Source: Prorocentrum cordatum (lineage: Eukaryota; Sar; Dinophyceae; Prorocentrales; Prorocentraceae). Taken from it: a DNA stretch of 64,000 bases. Each line of letters opens with the position of its first letter. Positions within the stretch are counted from its first letter, which is position 1. The notes under the pieces are model-generated. The model was not told the origin of the DNA and did no database searches. It was given only the letters and a program-made list of their open reading frames with translations. Shown piece after piece: positions 10,295 to 21,479 of this stretch. The position numbers were made by a program, and so were the translations under genes. The stretch is taken from positions 643,437-707,436 of the forward strand of contig CAUYUJ010019593.1 of assembly GCA_963575745.1 (NCBI GenBank), written 5' to 3'.

Positions 10295-10655
10295 ATTCAA
10301 GTATGCTGTCCTCGCCACCAGCGCGGACGTCGTCCGCGCCGCCGTGGTCGTCGCCGCCCACGGGCCCGTCGTCCAGGGGGAGGGGGTCATCCAGGTCCTC
10401 CTCCTGGTCCGACGCGATGCTCCCGTGGTCGCCGTCGTCGCCGTCGCCCGTGGCGGCGGGCCGCGCAGCTGTGGCCCGCCTCGTAGCCTTCCCTGACTGC
10501 CGCAGCTCGGACTCGGGGCCCATGGAGACCACGACGACGCCGGCAGGGCGAAAACAGGCGACGGCACGATCACTCTCGTCGATGACCCAAAAGCTGATCG
10601 ACCAATCGGCCGTGAGGTCCAAGCTACTGAACGCCTCCCAATCAACCAAAGACTC
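10295..10655 (-). CDS. acidic exon of gene 2
   Basis: After a candidate acceptor (CCACAGAG), the minus strand reads SLVDWEAFSSLDLTADW, then FWVIDESDRAVACFRPAG, then an Asp-rich run (QEEDLDDPLPLDDGP). It ends at a consensus donor, GAAT|GTAAGT (GT at 10294-10293). The entry phase agrees with a CAG|GTGGAG donor near 11055 at the end of the preceding gene 2 frame, which supports one transcript. It is a likely acidic linker or tail. No catalytic motif is seen. Confidence 0.5.
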
Positions 10656-10839
10656 TGTGGCACCCTTCGTGGGGGGGTAACTATAGCAATGACGGAATCA
10701 CTCTCGCCCCATCCCCCATCATCCTCCCCCCATCGATCCCTATGACCCTTTTCCGACTAGCCCCCACTGCGTTCCCCTCGCCAGTGTCGTCCTGGTCTGT
10801 CTCGTCACACCCTCCTCTTCTCCCTCGTCCCCTGTGCCC

Positions 10840-11035
10840 GTGCCTGCGTGCCTGCGCGCGTGTGCGTGCGTGCGTATCTGCCCGTATTTGCGCGCGCCTA
10901 CGAATATGCGCACGCGTGCGTGCGCGCGCGTGCGTGCCAGCGCGCATGCGTTTACGCGCGCGCGGCGCGCGCGCGTAAACGCATGCGCGAGCGTGCGTGC
11001 ACGCGCGCGTTCGTGGTGGGACGAATGTGTTTCCG
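10840..11035. repeat. alternating purine-pyrimidine tract (CG/TG)
   Basis: About 190 bp of GCGTGCGTGCGCGCG-type sequence with strong Z-DNA potential. It contains the perfect palindrome annotated separately. Confidence 0.8.
10941..10989. repeat. 49-bp perfect palindrome
   Basis: 24-bp arms pair without mismatch about a central G at 10965 (CGCGCATGCGTTTACG and its complement). It lies in the last codons of the open frame of gene 2, where the reading RMRLRARAARA is probably read-through into intron. Confidence 0.9.
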
Positions 11036-14000
11036 TTCCGCTAACGACTCCTCCAACAATGCCTCCACCTGGCCGCCGACGGCCTCCTGCTCGACGAAGG
11101 CGAGCGGCCTGAAGTTGGAGCAGTAGGGGCTGAACTCGTGGGAGCCGATGTGCCACCACACGTAGGCGCCCACGCCGTCGGGGTCGTCGCCAGAGAGGCC
11201 AGCTGCCACAACGCGCCAACCATCGACGACAGCCGCCTTGATGCCGCGCAGTCGCACGACCAAGCTGGAATCGTCCAAGAGCTTCCGCTCGGGCGACCCC
11301 TTGGTGTAGAGGCCCTTCAGCTCGGAGTAGAAGCGCCTGCGGAACTTCTTGATGACATCGGCCTCAGGGCAACAGATGCACATGCCGATCTGAGCACAAG
11401 TGGACTTCTTCTTCTGGACGGGCACGTCTACGGGGGCACAGTCGTCGTGTATGATTGCCCTGTGCCTCTCCATCCAGTCTGATGCGAGACAAGCTTTCAT
11501 GTTGCTGCCGTGCCCTGACATCCACAGCGAGCGAGCGATCGAAGCTGTCGACGTAGTAGGGTGCTTGAACTCCAACATCTGGCCGATGTGCGAGGGCATA
11601 GGAGAACGCATAACCTGGAAAGCAGCCACGCCCTTGAAACTGTTGCACATGGATGCCCACTGGGCAGCGCCCGTAGTCGACTCCCAAGCCTCCATCGCGT
11701 CGGCCATCTTTCGCTCCTCGGTCTTGGCCACGCGGCGCAAGCTCACCATGTGCGACTGGGCAGCCCGCATCATCGAGTCCATGTTCACGGTGGCGTTGGG
11801 ATCTGCCGATGCTCGCCGCATTGCCAAATCAATCATCCCCCCGCGGCTGGTCGGCACGACAGCCTCCGCGACGCGCTGCTGCTCAGACGCCTCCCGCCGC
11901 CTCTTGGCCTGGGCGCGAGCAAGGTCGCGGGACCGAAGGCCGAAGGCGCTGCCAGGTGCATCCGCAGCACGGGGATTCCCATTGGCCGCGGCTGCGACGG
12001 CAGCCAGCCTCGCCACCTCTGCTCTGGGTAAAGCGCGGTACGCAGCGCTCAAGGCGGCGATGCCCTGGCGGCCAGTCTGACCAAGGGATTGCTCCCTCAG
12101 GAAAGCATGCCAAGAAGACACCGTGCCCCTGACAGTGGTGGTAGCCTCCTCGCCTGGCGGCCCGTCAGGGCCCCCTGCGTCATCGCCACCACCTGCTGGC
12201 GCGCCCCCCTCACCGACTGCTCGAAATGCCCTGCCTGATAAACGAGCTTGGGCAACCACCCATTCGGCCGACGACTCCGCGAACGTTGCCGAGTGGGTCT
12301 GCACTCCCCTGACCATCAGCCGCCTGCGGATCGAGGCGTGGCGGGACTCGATAGCCTTGATGTCCAAGTCGATCATGGCGGCAAGCAGGTTCAACTCTGC
12401 GACAAGCCTCCGTCCGCGTCCTTGTGTCGCAGCACGAAGTCCTTCGTCCAACTGTCCATGCGGCAATCCTGGAGGTCACTCACTTCCTGCGCAACGGCTG
12501 GGTCCACGATCATGGCGAAGATGCGAGTCGGAAGCAAGCTATGTCGATGTGTGAACGCCTCCCGAACCTGGCACTCAGACCTCGAAAGAAGCTTGAACGC
12601 GAGGGCGCGCGCCTTCCGAGTCATCGCAGACGGCTGCACGAGGTCCTTCCACAGCACGTGCTCGCGAAACAGAGGGTCCCACGCAGCCTTGAAGACGCGC
12701 GCAGGGGTGCCAAGCGCAGCCTCCACGATCGGCCACGTCCTGCTCGTCGAACTGGCTGCGCCCGTGGACTCAGCCTGGACAACCATGCCCCTCTGCTTGA
12801 TCTCCCAGTGCTTGCCGCCGACCTCGAGGTGCCAATCCATCGTCCGACGTAAAGGCTCCAGCACCTGCCGAATGATCACCACTCTGTCAAGTGGAGACGT
12901 GTCCATCCAATCTCCAGCGGTGCTACGATGGTACTCATTCTCCAGCCGCTTTGCATTGAAATCTCCATGGCCCTGCCCATCGCCGCCGCTGGCAGCCGCA
13001 GCCTCTGCGGCGCCGCCCTCGCCGCCATCGGCGGCGGCAGGCGCAGCGGCAGCAGCTGGCAGAGCCCCGCCATCGCCCAGCCGAGGTCTCTTCTTGGAGC
13101 CCCGAGCCATCTCTTTCGCCCAGATAGCCCAGACAGCAGAGCCCAATCCGTGAATGCCGTCAAGCAGGATGAACTCGTCCATGGCAACGTCGGACCCCGT
13201 CCACCTGCTCCTCGGCCACCGGGTGAATCGAGCTCCCAAGAGGACGACCTCCAAGGCCTCCGACACCGACTTCTTGATCTCGCTCTCGTCTATGTCGATG
13301 CCCTCGGGAATCCATATGTCGACGTGCTCTCGGTCCCTCCAGTCCCCGTTCGGCAAATGGTGCAAAGCTGTCTTCTTCTCGATCAGTCGACTCCCCCGTG
13401 CGAGCGAAAGGCACAGCAAGTGCCGCTTGCACGGGGTGGCCTCTGGAGGGGGCCTCCCCCTGCGGATGCGAATCCGCTGTTGAACCACAGCACGGAATAT
13501 CCGACAGAAAGAAGAGAAGCCCGAGCCCTCGTTGACGGCAAGTGCGAAACTGATCTGGCCAGACACGTCGGAGCCCGTCAGGTCGAAGGTGTGCGTGAAT
13601 ACGTTCGCGAGGCAATGTATGGAGCATGTGAAACCAATCTTCCCCCAGCCGTCGCCTCGTCGGTCAACCCCGACCTGCGCCTCGCAGCGGGCGTTCGGGC
13701 CAGCGCCGTCCAGGACTGACACGCGCGTCTTGCACGCAAAGTCCTTAGCAGCCCGTCCAACAGCAGTGGTGCGACGTTGGTCCGCCTCTCGAAGACACTC
13801 CCCAGCGTTCCGACCCAGCCGCTGGAGCGGAGCAATGGACGCGCCGACGATGCCGACGTACTTGCCCGCGTTGGTCCTCAGAAGGTACCCGAACCTCGAC
13901 GAGCTCTGCAGCAGCTTGATGACAGTTCTCTCTAACTTCGGCTTCCCCCACTGTCGTGATCGATCCATGTGGTACACGGCCACCTGCTGCTGCTGCTGAT

Positions 14001-14634
14001 CGGAAGAGCCCACTGCACCACGACCACGTGCTTGGTACGAATCGTTCACTGACAGCTTCATCGGGGTCTCGTCGTACTTGACCGCCTCGACGTAGTGGAG
14101 CAAGTTCGCCTTGGGGACCGTATTTGCCAAATAGCACTCCAGCGCAAGCATCTGGTCCCGCTCGAAATGTACGATGGCGTTGGCCAAGACGATCACGTAC
14201 TCTGTGTAGCTCCCAGGGGTCACGCCGATCGAATCCTGGATCGATGCCTTTGACGTGGTTCGGCCAGCCAGCTCGGACGACGAATCCATCAACATGCGGT
14301 TGAGCTTCGCTGGCACGTCTTGGTCTGATACTCTCTGGCGCTCGATCGTGAGCGCTGCCATGCGAACGTACGGGAGCAGCGGCCACTGATCTGTCGAGCC
14401 TCTGCCCGTGCATTGGACGATGTGTCTGGGCACGGTGGGCAGCTTCACTGACTCCGACAGGGGCAGCGCCAGGGCGTTGGTGCGGCCCGCCGCCGCGACC
14501 GACCTCGCGGCTGCCCGACTGGGCCTGCGGGGCGGGGGGCGCGGCCCTCTGGCCGCGGCGCCCGCGGGGCCGCGGGGCGGCGGGTGAGGCTCGCCCGCGA
14601 CCTCGGCGAGCACATCGCCCCAGCCGTCCGCCAT
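10952..14634 (-). CDS. gene 2: large dinoflagellate multi-copy family protein, possibly transposase-derived, with one frame break
   Basis: ATG at 14632-14634 (MADGWGDVLAEVAGEP) follows a poly-T tract and AG. A 748-codon frame runs to about 12400, then a second frame (LVAELNLLAAMIDLDIKA) continues to 10952. At 12405-12412, one added G in GACGGAGG would join them. Landmarks in the first frame: YDETPMKL (~res 187), LDGAGPNARCEAQ (~308), GFTCSIHCLANVF (~334) and RWTGSDVAMDE (~477). The second frame holds a Cys cluster, CAQIGMCICC. An early DET, a DGAxxN segment and a CxxHxLxxxF segment in this order recall hAT-like RNase H transposases. That is inference, not a family assignment. I recall a large uncharacterised dinoflagellate family with the same DETP and DGAG order. 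True exon end probably near 11055. Confidence 0.65.
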
Positions 14635-14640
14635 CGCGGT

Positions 14641-14662
14641 CTTGCCGCAAAAAAAAAAAAGA
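14641..14662 (-). promoter_or_regulatory. candidate trans-splice acceptor of gene 2
   Basis: On the minus strand, twelve T residues, then GCGGCAAG, precede ACCGCG-ATG. A polypyrimidine tract with AG seven bases before the start codon fits leader addition, or an ordinary intron acceptor. Confidence 0.4.
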
Positions 14663-14754
14663 CACAAAGTGCCAAAGCCTTGCCGAGACATGTGCGGTCC
14701 AAAACGGCAGCGCGTGGTGATGATGATGGCGGTGATGCTGCTGCCGTTGGCGAC

Positions 14755-15390
14755 GGGGGGGGGGTGGGGGGGGGGGGGGGGGGGCCCTGAATCCCTTGGG
14801 AGGGGGGGGGGGGGGGCAAGGGGCGCTTGCACCCGCTCATCACAGCCCTTCCTTTCTGTCATGTGTCATGTGCCCCCCCCCGCCCACCCCCGCCCGCCCC
14901 CGACCATATTTTGTCTCCCCCCTCGCTCATTACCCAACCCCTTATTCAAAACAGAGCAAGGCGGACGTCGAGTCGGCGCGTGTCCTGCCCAAAGGGCACG
15001 GGGGGGGGGGCCTGAAAGGGCCTAGGTTGAACCATGCGGAACCTCGCATCGCACCTGTGGGGAAAGGGGCTGAACCCCGCCAAACTACACATCGCACTTA
15101 GCGCGCGCTGGGGTTCTTGGGGGACGATGCGCTGCGGACCCGAGGCAGACCCAGCAAAACGTTAGAACTATTATGTTTCCCGAATTATCGAATTGATACG
15201 AGCGAGCATTGTTTTTGATATTTTTCCCAACCCTCCTGCGTTGGGTACTCGTTTTGAATAGAGCACTGCGGTCTCCACCTTCCTTCCTTCCCGCCTCCTC
15301 CTCCTCTCTTCCCTCTTCCTCTCCTCTCTTGCTTCCCTTCTCCGCCTCTCTTCGCTCCTCCTCTTCTCTTCTCTTGCCTTTCACGTCATC
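14755..15390. other. poly-G tracts and intergenic sequence, no gene seen
   Basis: Long G runs at 14755-14815 and 15001-15010, C runs at 14872-14905, then a lower-GC patch (15160-15260) and a CTCCTC tract (15290-15380). Confidence 0.5.
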
Positions 15391-15397
15391 CCTGGCG

Positions 15398-16433
15398 GGC
15401 TGCGATCTGCGGAACTGTCACCACTTTCGAGGGCTGCTGGTGGGTCCAGCGGAGTGAGGCACCACGGGGACTCAGATTAGACCTCGCCATCCCTGGGGGG
15501 GGGGCTGCGATCTGTGAAACTGTCGCCACTTTCGAGGGCTGCTGGTGGGTCCAGCGGAGTGAGGCACCACGGGGACTCAGATTAGACCTCGCCATCTCTG
15601 GGGGGGCTGCGATCTGTGAAACTGTCACCACTTTCGAGGGCTGCTGGTGGGTCCAGCGGAGTGGGAGTGAGGCACCACGGGGACTCAGATTAGACCTCGC
15701 CATCTCGGGGGGCTGCGCGATCTGTGAAACTGTCGCCACTTTCGAGGGCTGCTGGTGGGTCCAGCGGAGTGAGGCACCACGGGGATTCAGACCTCAGATT
15801 AGACCTCGCCATCTCTGGGGGGCTGCGATCTGTGAAACTGTCGCCACTTTCGAGGGCTGCTGGTGGGTCCAGCGGAGTGAGGCACCACGGGGACTCAGAT
15901 TAGACCTCGCCATCCCTGTGTGAAACTGTCGCCACTTTCGAGGGCTGCTGGTGGGTCCAGCGGAGTGAGGCACCACGGGGACTCAGATTAGACCTCGCCA
16001 TCTCTGGGGGGGTGCGCGATCTGTGAAACTGTCACCACTTTCGAGGGCTGCTGGTGGGTCCAGCGGAGTGAGGCACCACGGGGACTCAGATTAGACCTCG
16101 CCATCTCTGGGGGGCTGCGATCTGTGAAACTGTCGCCACTTTCGAGGGCTGCTGGTGGGTCCAGCGGAGTGAGGCACCACGGGGACTCAGATTAGACCTC
16201 GCCATCTCTGGGGGGCTGCGATCTGTGAAACTGTCGCCACTTTCGAGGGTTGCTGGTGGGTCCAGCGGAGTGAGGCACCACGGGGACTCAGATTAGACCT
16301 CGCCATCCCTGTGTGAAACTGGACTCAGATTAGACCTCGCCACCCCTGGGCGGCTGCGATCTGTGAAACTGTCGCCACTTTCGAGGGCTGCTGGTGGGTG
16401 GCCAGCGGAGTGAGGCACCACGGGGACTCAGAT
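15398..16433. repeat. 11-unit, ~101-bp minisatellite
   Basis: Units begin CTGCGATCTGTGAAACTGTC and end GATTAGACCTCGCCATCTC. Eleven units, two of them shortened at the start (from 15917 and 16311, the latter also deleted to about 40 bp). Copies differ at few positions, so the array is young. Units are contiguous with no unique spacers. Minus-strand readings (NLSPRGASLRWTHQQPSKV) persist only across parts of the array. Confidence 0.95.
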
Positions 16434-16483
16434 TCTGACCACGAGCAATGCTCGCGTGCCCTTGCTCTGCGGTTCGTGCCACG

Positions 16484-16718
16484 TGGCGCTGCGACTCGAG
16501 CTGGCGGTCGTCCTTCGGACCCGCAGAAACATCTGCTGAGCTCGATGAGCTAGGGGAACTACAGGAAAGAAGTGCAGGAAACGGAGGCCGGTCATGCACT
16601 CGCCGATACCTCGTTGCTCTGTCATCGTCTTTGCTGTTGCATGATCCTTATCTGGCCTGCCGGCGCCGCGGCTCGAGCTGGCGGTCGCCCTTCGGGCCCG
16701 CGGGAACATCTTCTGAGA
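16484..16718. repeat. pair of ~55-bp direct repeats
   Basis: CTCGAGCTGGCGGTCGYCCTTCGG followed by RCCCGCNGRAACATC occurs at 16484-16540 and 16664-16718, separated by unrelated sequence. Confidence 0.6.
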
Positions 16719-16773
16719 CAAGTGGACGCCGCCGCCTTACTTGCAGGCAGCGCATTGCATTCGCGGACAGCAG

Positions 16774-17189
16774 CATGGCAGACCGCAGTGAGATCCTCAG
16801 TCGCGTGGTGTTGCCAAGCCTGGTGGAGACGCGCGTGATCGACCTGAAGTCCCAATCGCGCGTGCACTGTACCTGCGTGGCGTTCAGGCACGCGCGTGAT
16901 GCTGCTCGCTCCGCGTTCAACCAGTACGTCGCCAGTGCAACTTTGGACGATGGACAACCGATTGATGATACGCGACCCCGGCCTTGAGTTTCTTTCCCGC
17001 GGGCCGCCCGCAGACCTGGCGGCGCGCCTGCGAGCGTTCAGCTCCCGCGCTGAAATGTGCGGGAAGGAGGCGGAGAAGCTAGCGGGCGAGCTACGCCTCG
17101 CTCGTTCCTTGCACTCTAAACAAGTTTTATCATGTGGAACTCTGCGACGACATGGCGCAGGCAGCGCTGCGGGTTTAGCTCGCACTTGA
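16774..17189 (+). CDS. hypothetical protein, possibly F-box-like, frame-broken
   Basis: ATG at 16774 opens MADRSEILSRVVLPSLV, then SRVHCTCVAFRHARDAARS, stopping at 16987. A second frame from about 16950 reads RDPGLEFLSRGPPADLAARL then AEMCGKEAEKLAGELRLARS to 17189. The two probably belong together through an intron or one-base shift near 16950. The pattern L..V..PSL followed by VHCTCVAFRHAR is loosely like an F-box; this is weak. Plus strand, unlike most neighbours. Confidence 0.35.
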
Positions 17190-17660
17190 AAAACGCGGCA
17201 GTCTTCTGTCTCCTCCCGCCACTTTCATCGTCGTCCTATTCCCCGCCTCACCTTCTCCATGCATGCTGCTGCTTCCGCGATGGCCTTTCGCCCCCCCCGC
17301 CCTCCATTCCATCCCTCTCCTACCCCTCGTTCCCGTACCCGTTCTTCTTCGATCCTGGGGCCTCAAGCCTCGTTCTTTCGATCGTCGTCCTGTGAATCGT
17401 GCAACGCATGCGCATCCATGTAGCTTGCACAGCAAATCGCCGCGTCTACACTGTCGTTGTTCCCGCTAATGTTGGCATACTCCTCTTGCCATTTGATGCA
17501 CGTGGGTTGGGTACGTCGCAGGGTAATTTTAAACTGTTTTGGGGCTGCGTCGGAAACGTGGGAAACAACTGTTTTGAGACTCCCTGGGGGATGTTGTGGG
17601 GAGTTATCATTTTCCCAGCTGGAGGAGGCCACGCATATCATAAAGCTCGCTCAAGCTTCG
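17190..17660. other. no gene identified
   Basis: Mixed sequence with pyrimidine-rich parts and one GTTTTGAGACT motif at about 17570. No frame stands out. Confidence 0.4.
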
Positions 17661-17666
17661 CTCTGC

Positions 17667-18260
17667 AGGGGGGGGGGGCGGGATCATCACATCTCTTCCT
17701 GCCCCCCCCCTTCCCCTGCAATCTCCTCTCCCCCCCCCCCCTCCCCTTTCCTGCACCCCCCCCCGCCTCTGCACCTTCTCTTTCCCCCAGCTCCCCCCCC
17801 TGCACTGCGCCCTGGACAGGAGAGAGGGGGGGGAGGGGGGGGGGAGGGGAGGGGAAAGGAGAGAGGGGGGGGGATAGGAGCAGAGAGGAGGGGGGGGGGG
17901 GGACAGGAGAGAGGGGGGGGGAGGGGGGGGGGGGGGACAGGAGAGGGGGGGGAGGGGGGACAGGAGAGAGGGGGGGCGGGGGGCAAAGGAGAGAGGGAGG
18001 GGGGGGGGGCAGCAGGAGAGAGGGGTGGGGGAAAAAGGAGAGAGGGACAGGAGAGAGGGAGGGGGGGGGGGGGACAGGAGAGAGGAGGAGGGGAGAGGGG
18101 GGGACAGGAGAGAGGGAGGGGGAGAAAGGGGGGGTGTGGACAGGAGAGGGGGGGCGGACAGGAGAGAGGGGGGAGGGGGAGGGGAAAGGAGAGAGAGGGG
18201 GGGAGGGGACAGGAGAAAGGGGGGGGGACAGGAGAGAGGAGGGGGGTTGGGGGGGCGGGA
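17667..18260. repeat. poly-C and GGGGAGAGGACAGGAGA arrays
   Basis: C runs (17700-17810) followed by about 440 bp of G runs punctuated by ACAGGAGAGAG at roughly 20-30-bp intervals. It has high G-quadruplex potential. All long ORFs here are composition artefacts. Confidence 0.9.
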
Positions 18261-18647
<387 letters not shown>

Positions 18648-18649
18648 GG

Positions 18650-19219
18650 ACCGCCCCGGATCGGCGGCACTGGCCGGAGGCCACTACAATAGATACAAAT
18701 AACGCGATTGCCAATATTTTCCAATACTTTCTGGGTTTTTGGTTTTCCCCCACTTCCCATATTTTCCAATATTTTATGGGGGATCGACGATTAATTGTGT
18801 CTGTGTGTTTTTTCCCCTCCTGAATGTGGCCGACCCTTCGCTGCGTCCACGAGCGCATGCAGCGTCGACGAGTCTACGGCGTGTCCCCTTCGAAAAGGCC
18901 AGCCCAGCCCCGTGCAGAGGACGCGCTCTGGAACGAGCCCGTCCGACTCCGTGCAGGGATGGCCTGCTGCTGCTGATGCTCCGAAAGCTCTGGGGACTTG
19001 CCTGGCACCATACCCAATGGTTCCAGCGTGTGGGCCCCGGGAGACGAAAACCGACAAACACCCTTCAGGTTCCGCCCCGCCCGAGACCGGGGCGCCGCGC
19101 GCGGACCGCGGCCGCGCCAGGCCGGCGGCGGTGGCTGCCCCCGGCGCCGACGGGGGCCCGGCCGCGGTGCTCCCCGCGGCCGGGCCCCCCGGTGGGGGCG
19201 GCGCGCCGCGCCCTCCCCT
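18650..19219. other. no secure gene
   Basis: A plus-strand frame (PPETGAPRADRGRARPAAV) with G/C-ending codons runs into the GGA array at 19220. It may be a real exon, but nothing supports a function. Confidence 0.25.
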
Positions 19220-19608
19220 GGAGGAGGAGGAGGAGGGAGGAGGGGAGGAGGAGGGAGGGGCAGGAGGAGGAGGAGGAGGGGGGGGGGGGGAGGAGGGTAG
19301 GAGGAGGAGGAGGGAGGGAGGGAGGGAGGAGGAGGAGGAGGAGGAGGAGGGGGAGGAGGAGGAGGAGGAGGGAGGAGGGAGGAGGGAGGAGGAGGGAGGA
19401 GGAGGAGGGAGGGGGAGGAGGAGGGGGAGGAGGGAGGAGGGAGGAGGAGGGGGAGGAGGAGGAGGAGGAGGGGAGGAGGAGGGAGGAGGAGGAGGAGGGA
19501 GGGAGGAAGGAGGAGGAGGAGGAGGAGGAGAGGAGGAGGAGGAGGAGGAGGAGGAGGAGGAGGAGGAGGAGGAGGAGGAGGAGGAGGGAGGAGGAGGAGG
19601 AGGACGGA
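19220..19608. repeat. GGA triplet microsatellite (~390 bp)
   Basis: Long GGAGGA run with GGGA interruptions. Confidence 0.97.
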
Positions 19609-19774
19609 CCGAGGCCCCATCTAGGAGGCCTACGTAGAAGTGCCCCCCCTCGAAGGGGAGGCCCTCGCGAGGGGCCCCCCCAGAGGAGCGGAGGCCCCAA
19701 ATTGGCGGTGGGGAGAAGAGGGGGGGCGGCTCGGCCACGCGCAGAGGGGGGCAGGGGGAGGGGGGAAGGCCTCC

Positions 19775-19860
19775 GAGAAGCACCCCTGCTTCTCAGAGGG
19801 CGGTGGCCTTCTCTACAGACGTAGTGGCCGAGGCCTGCTGAGAAGCAGGGTGCTTCTAAG
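19775..19860. repeat. 20-bp inverted repeat
   Basis: GAGAAGCACCCCTGCTTCTCAG and its complement (one-base indel) are separated by about 45 bp. Each arm is itself partly self-complementary (GAAGCA/TGCTTC). Confidence 0.7.
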
Positions 19861-20274
19861 AAGCCGTCCCCCCTCCGCCTACCACCTCAAACGCGCCGCC
19901 AAGGGACGGGGGTGGGGCGAGGGGAGGGGAGGGAGGGGAGGAGAATCGCTCGCGACGACCGTCGCTCTCGACCATCTTTCAGGCCGTGTTTCAGTGCATG
20001 GGGTTGCCTATCGCAGGTCGGTCTGGCTGGTGTTCCCGGTTTGCCTGGCGACCTCTTGACTCGCACAGCGGTCGAGGCCGAGGATCCGGCTTTTGCATAA
20101 TTGACTCCATTGAGACAGTCCCTCCAGTCAGTTTGAATATTGAACTTCGTGCAAAGAAGGGACACATTTGCCTCCCATGCGTTCGCGCGATGCTACCCAT
20201 CACCTGGGCCACAGTGTGTGTGTGTGTCATGTGTACATGAATTCCAAGAACTCGCCGGTCTTGCTCAACGGGTT

Positions 20275-20322
20275 ATGGTAGTTCCCTCGGGCCCCCAGAG
20301 GGACCCGAGAGAACTACCAGAA
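20275..20322. repeat. hairpin, 18-bp stem with two mismatches
   Basis: GGTAGTTCCCTCGGGCCC pairs with GGGACCCGAGAGAACTACC. It stands alone in a gene-free stretch. Confidence 0.6.
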
Positions 20323-20487
20323 TATCCAGCGCACTCAACCAATTCCTTCCAGAACGAATAAGAACACTTAGCTCAAGCACGATTTGGGGGCACGTGTCGA
20401 AATCCAATTCTTGAGTAACTGCGACAACCCGACCCGACTATGTACAGTCGCCCCAGCCACCTCCAGGCATGATATGGATCTATGGGC

Positions 20488-20524
20488 TGCGAGCCGTGGC
20501 TCCAGGCTGCCACGGCTTTTTGAA
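20488..20524 (+). repeat. 9-bp stem-loop followed by T5
   Basis: AGCCGTGGC and GCCACGGCT with an 8-nt loop, then TTTTT. It resembles a terminator but lies on the strand opposite the PPR gene ending at 20542, so function is doubtful. Confidence 0.3.
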
Positions 20525-20541
20525 CCCATTGGGTTAATCAC

Positions 20542-21213
20542 TTAATTAATGACGTCTGGCTTCAACGTCACTTCCTGCAGATCCGAGAGCAGCGACAACG
20601 CTTGCTGCCACTTCCCACCTTTTTCGCAGGCGCTGATCCCAGCACAGTAGCTGACGCCATCTGGATCCAATTTCGCACCACGAAACTCGTGGAGCAACAA
20701 TAATGCGTACGGCCACTTACCGCCTTTCTCGCACGCGCTGATTGCAGCGTTATAACTTGTAGCGTCTGGCGCCCCCGCCGCATCACATAATTCTCTGAGC
20801 AACGACAGCGCCTGCTGCCACTGTCCACTTTTCTCGCACGCGCTGATGCCACCACTGTAGCTGATGACATCTGGCTCCAAATCCACTGACCACAACTCTC
20901 TGAGTAGCATGAGCGCCTGTTGCCACTGCCGGCCTCTCTCGCACGCGCTGATCCCGGCATTGTAGCTGATGACATCTGGCTCCAATCTCGATCTCAGCAA
21001 CTGCCTCAGTAGTGACAACGCCCGCTGCCACTGCCCGCCTTTTGCACACGCGCTGATTCCAGCATTGTAGCTGATAGCGCTCGAATCCACGTCTCTGTCC
21101 CGCATCTCACCGAATATACACAGCGCATGCTGCCACTGCCCCTGTCTCTCGAACGCGCTGACTCCCGATGTGAAACTGACAACGTTTGGCTCCAAAATCC
21201 GCCGATGTGCCGT
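20542..21213 (-). CDS. PPR repeat protein (six repeats), 5' end not seen
   Basis: Six consecutive 35-residue PPR repeats in exact register, each with SYN/SYS near the start, ISACEKGGQWQQAL in helix A-B and LEPD at the end. Stop at 20542-20544 directly after the sixth repeat (LKPDVIN). Upstream (above about 21213) the frame runs into minisatellite DNA with no ATG in the PPR part, so the N-terminal exon lies elsewhere or is lost. Family role: sequence-specific binding of organelle RNA for processing, stability or editing. Residues 5 and 35 are mostly N and D, predicting a preference for U. Confidence 0.75.
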   Translation of the reverse strand, partial: TAHRRILEPNVVSFTSGVSAFERQGQWQHALCIFGEMRDRDVDSSAISYNAGISACAKGGQWQRALSLLRQLLRSRLEPDVISYNAGISACERGRQWQQALMLLRELWSVDLEPDVISYSGGISACEKSGQWQQALSLLRELCDAAGAPDATSYNAAISACEKGGKWPYALLLLHEFRGAKLDPDGVSYCAGISACEKGGKWQQALSLLSDLQEVTLKPDVIN

Positions 21214-21479
21214 AGGCACAGAATGGAGTGCCCTCAAGTTCCGTCGATGTATCTATCTTTGACGCTGTAAATCTCGGCCCGGTGCCCCCACAGGAGCTCC
21301 TTGGATGTTCCGTATAACACGATCTGGAAGGAACGGCGGATAAACAGGAGGGGACAAGCAAGAATACTAGAACGTGGATGAGAAGGACGAAGACGAGCAA
21401 GGGTAGGGATGCACAGGAGTGAGGATTGAGCAACAAGCGCTTGGAGAATGCTTCCAAGCGCAAGGCCACGAAAAACATG

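Noticed and set aside
15398-16433. CRISPR-like array
   Set aside because: Units are contiguous 101-bp repeats with no unique spacers, and the setting is eukaryotic. It is a minisatellite.
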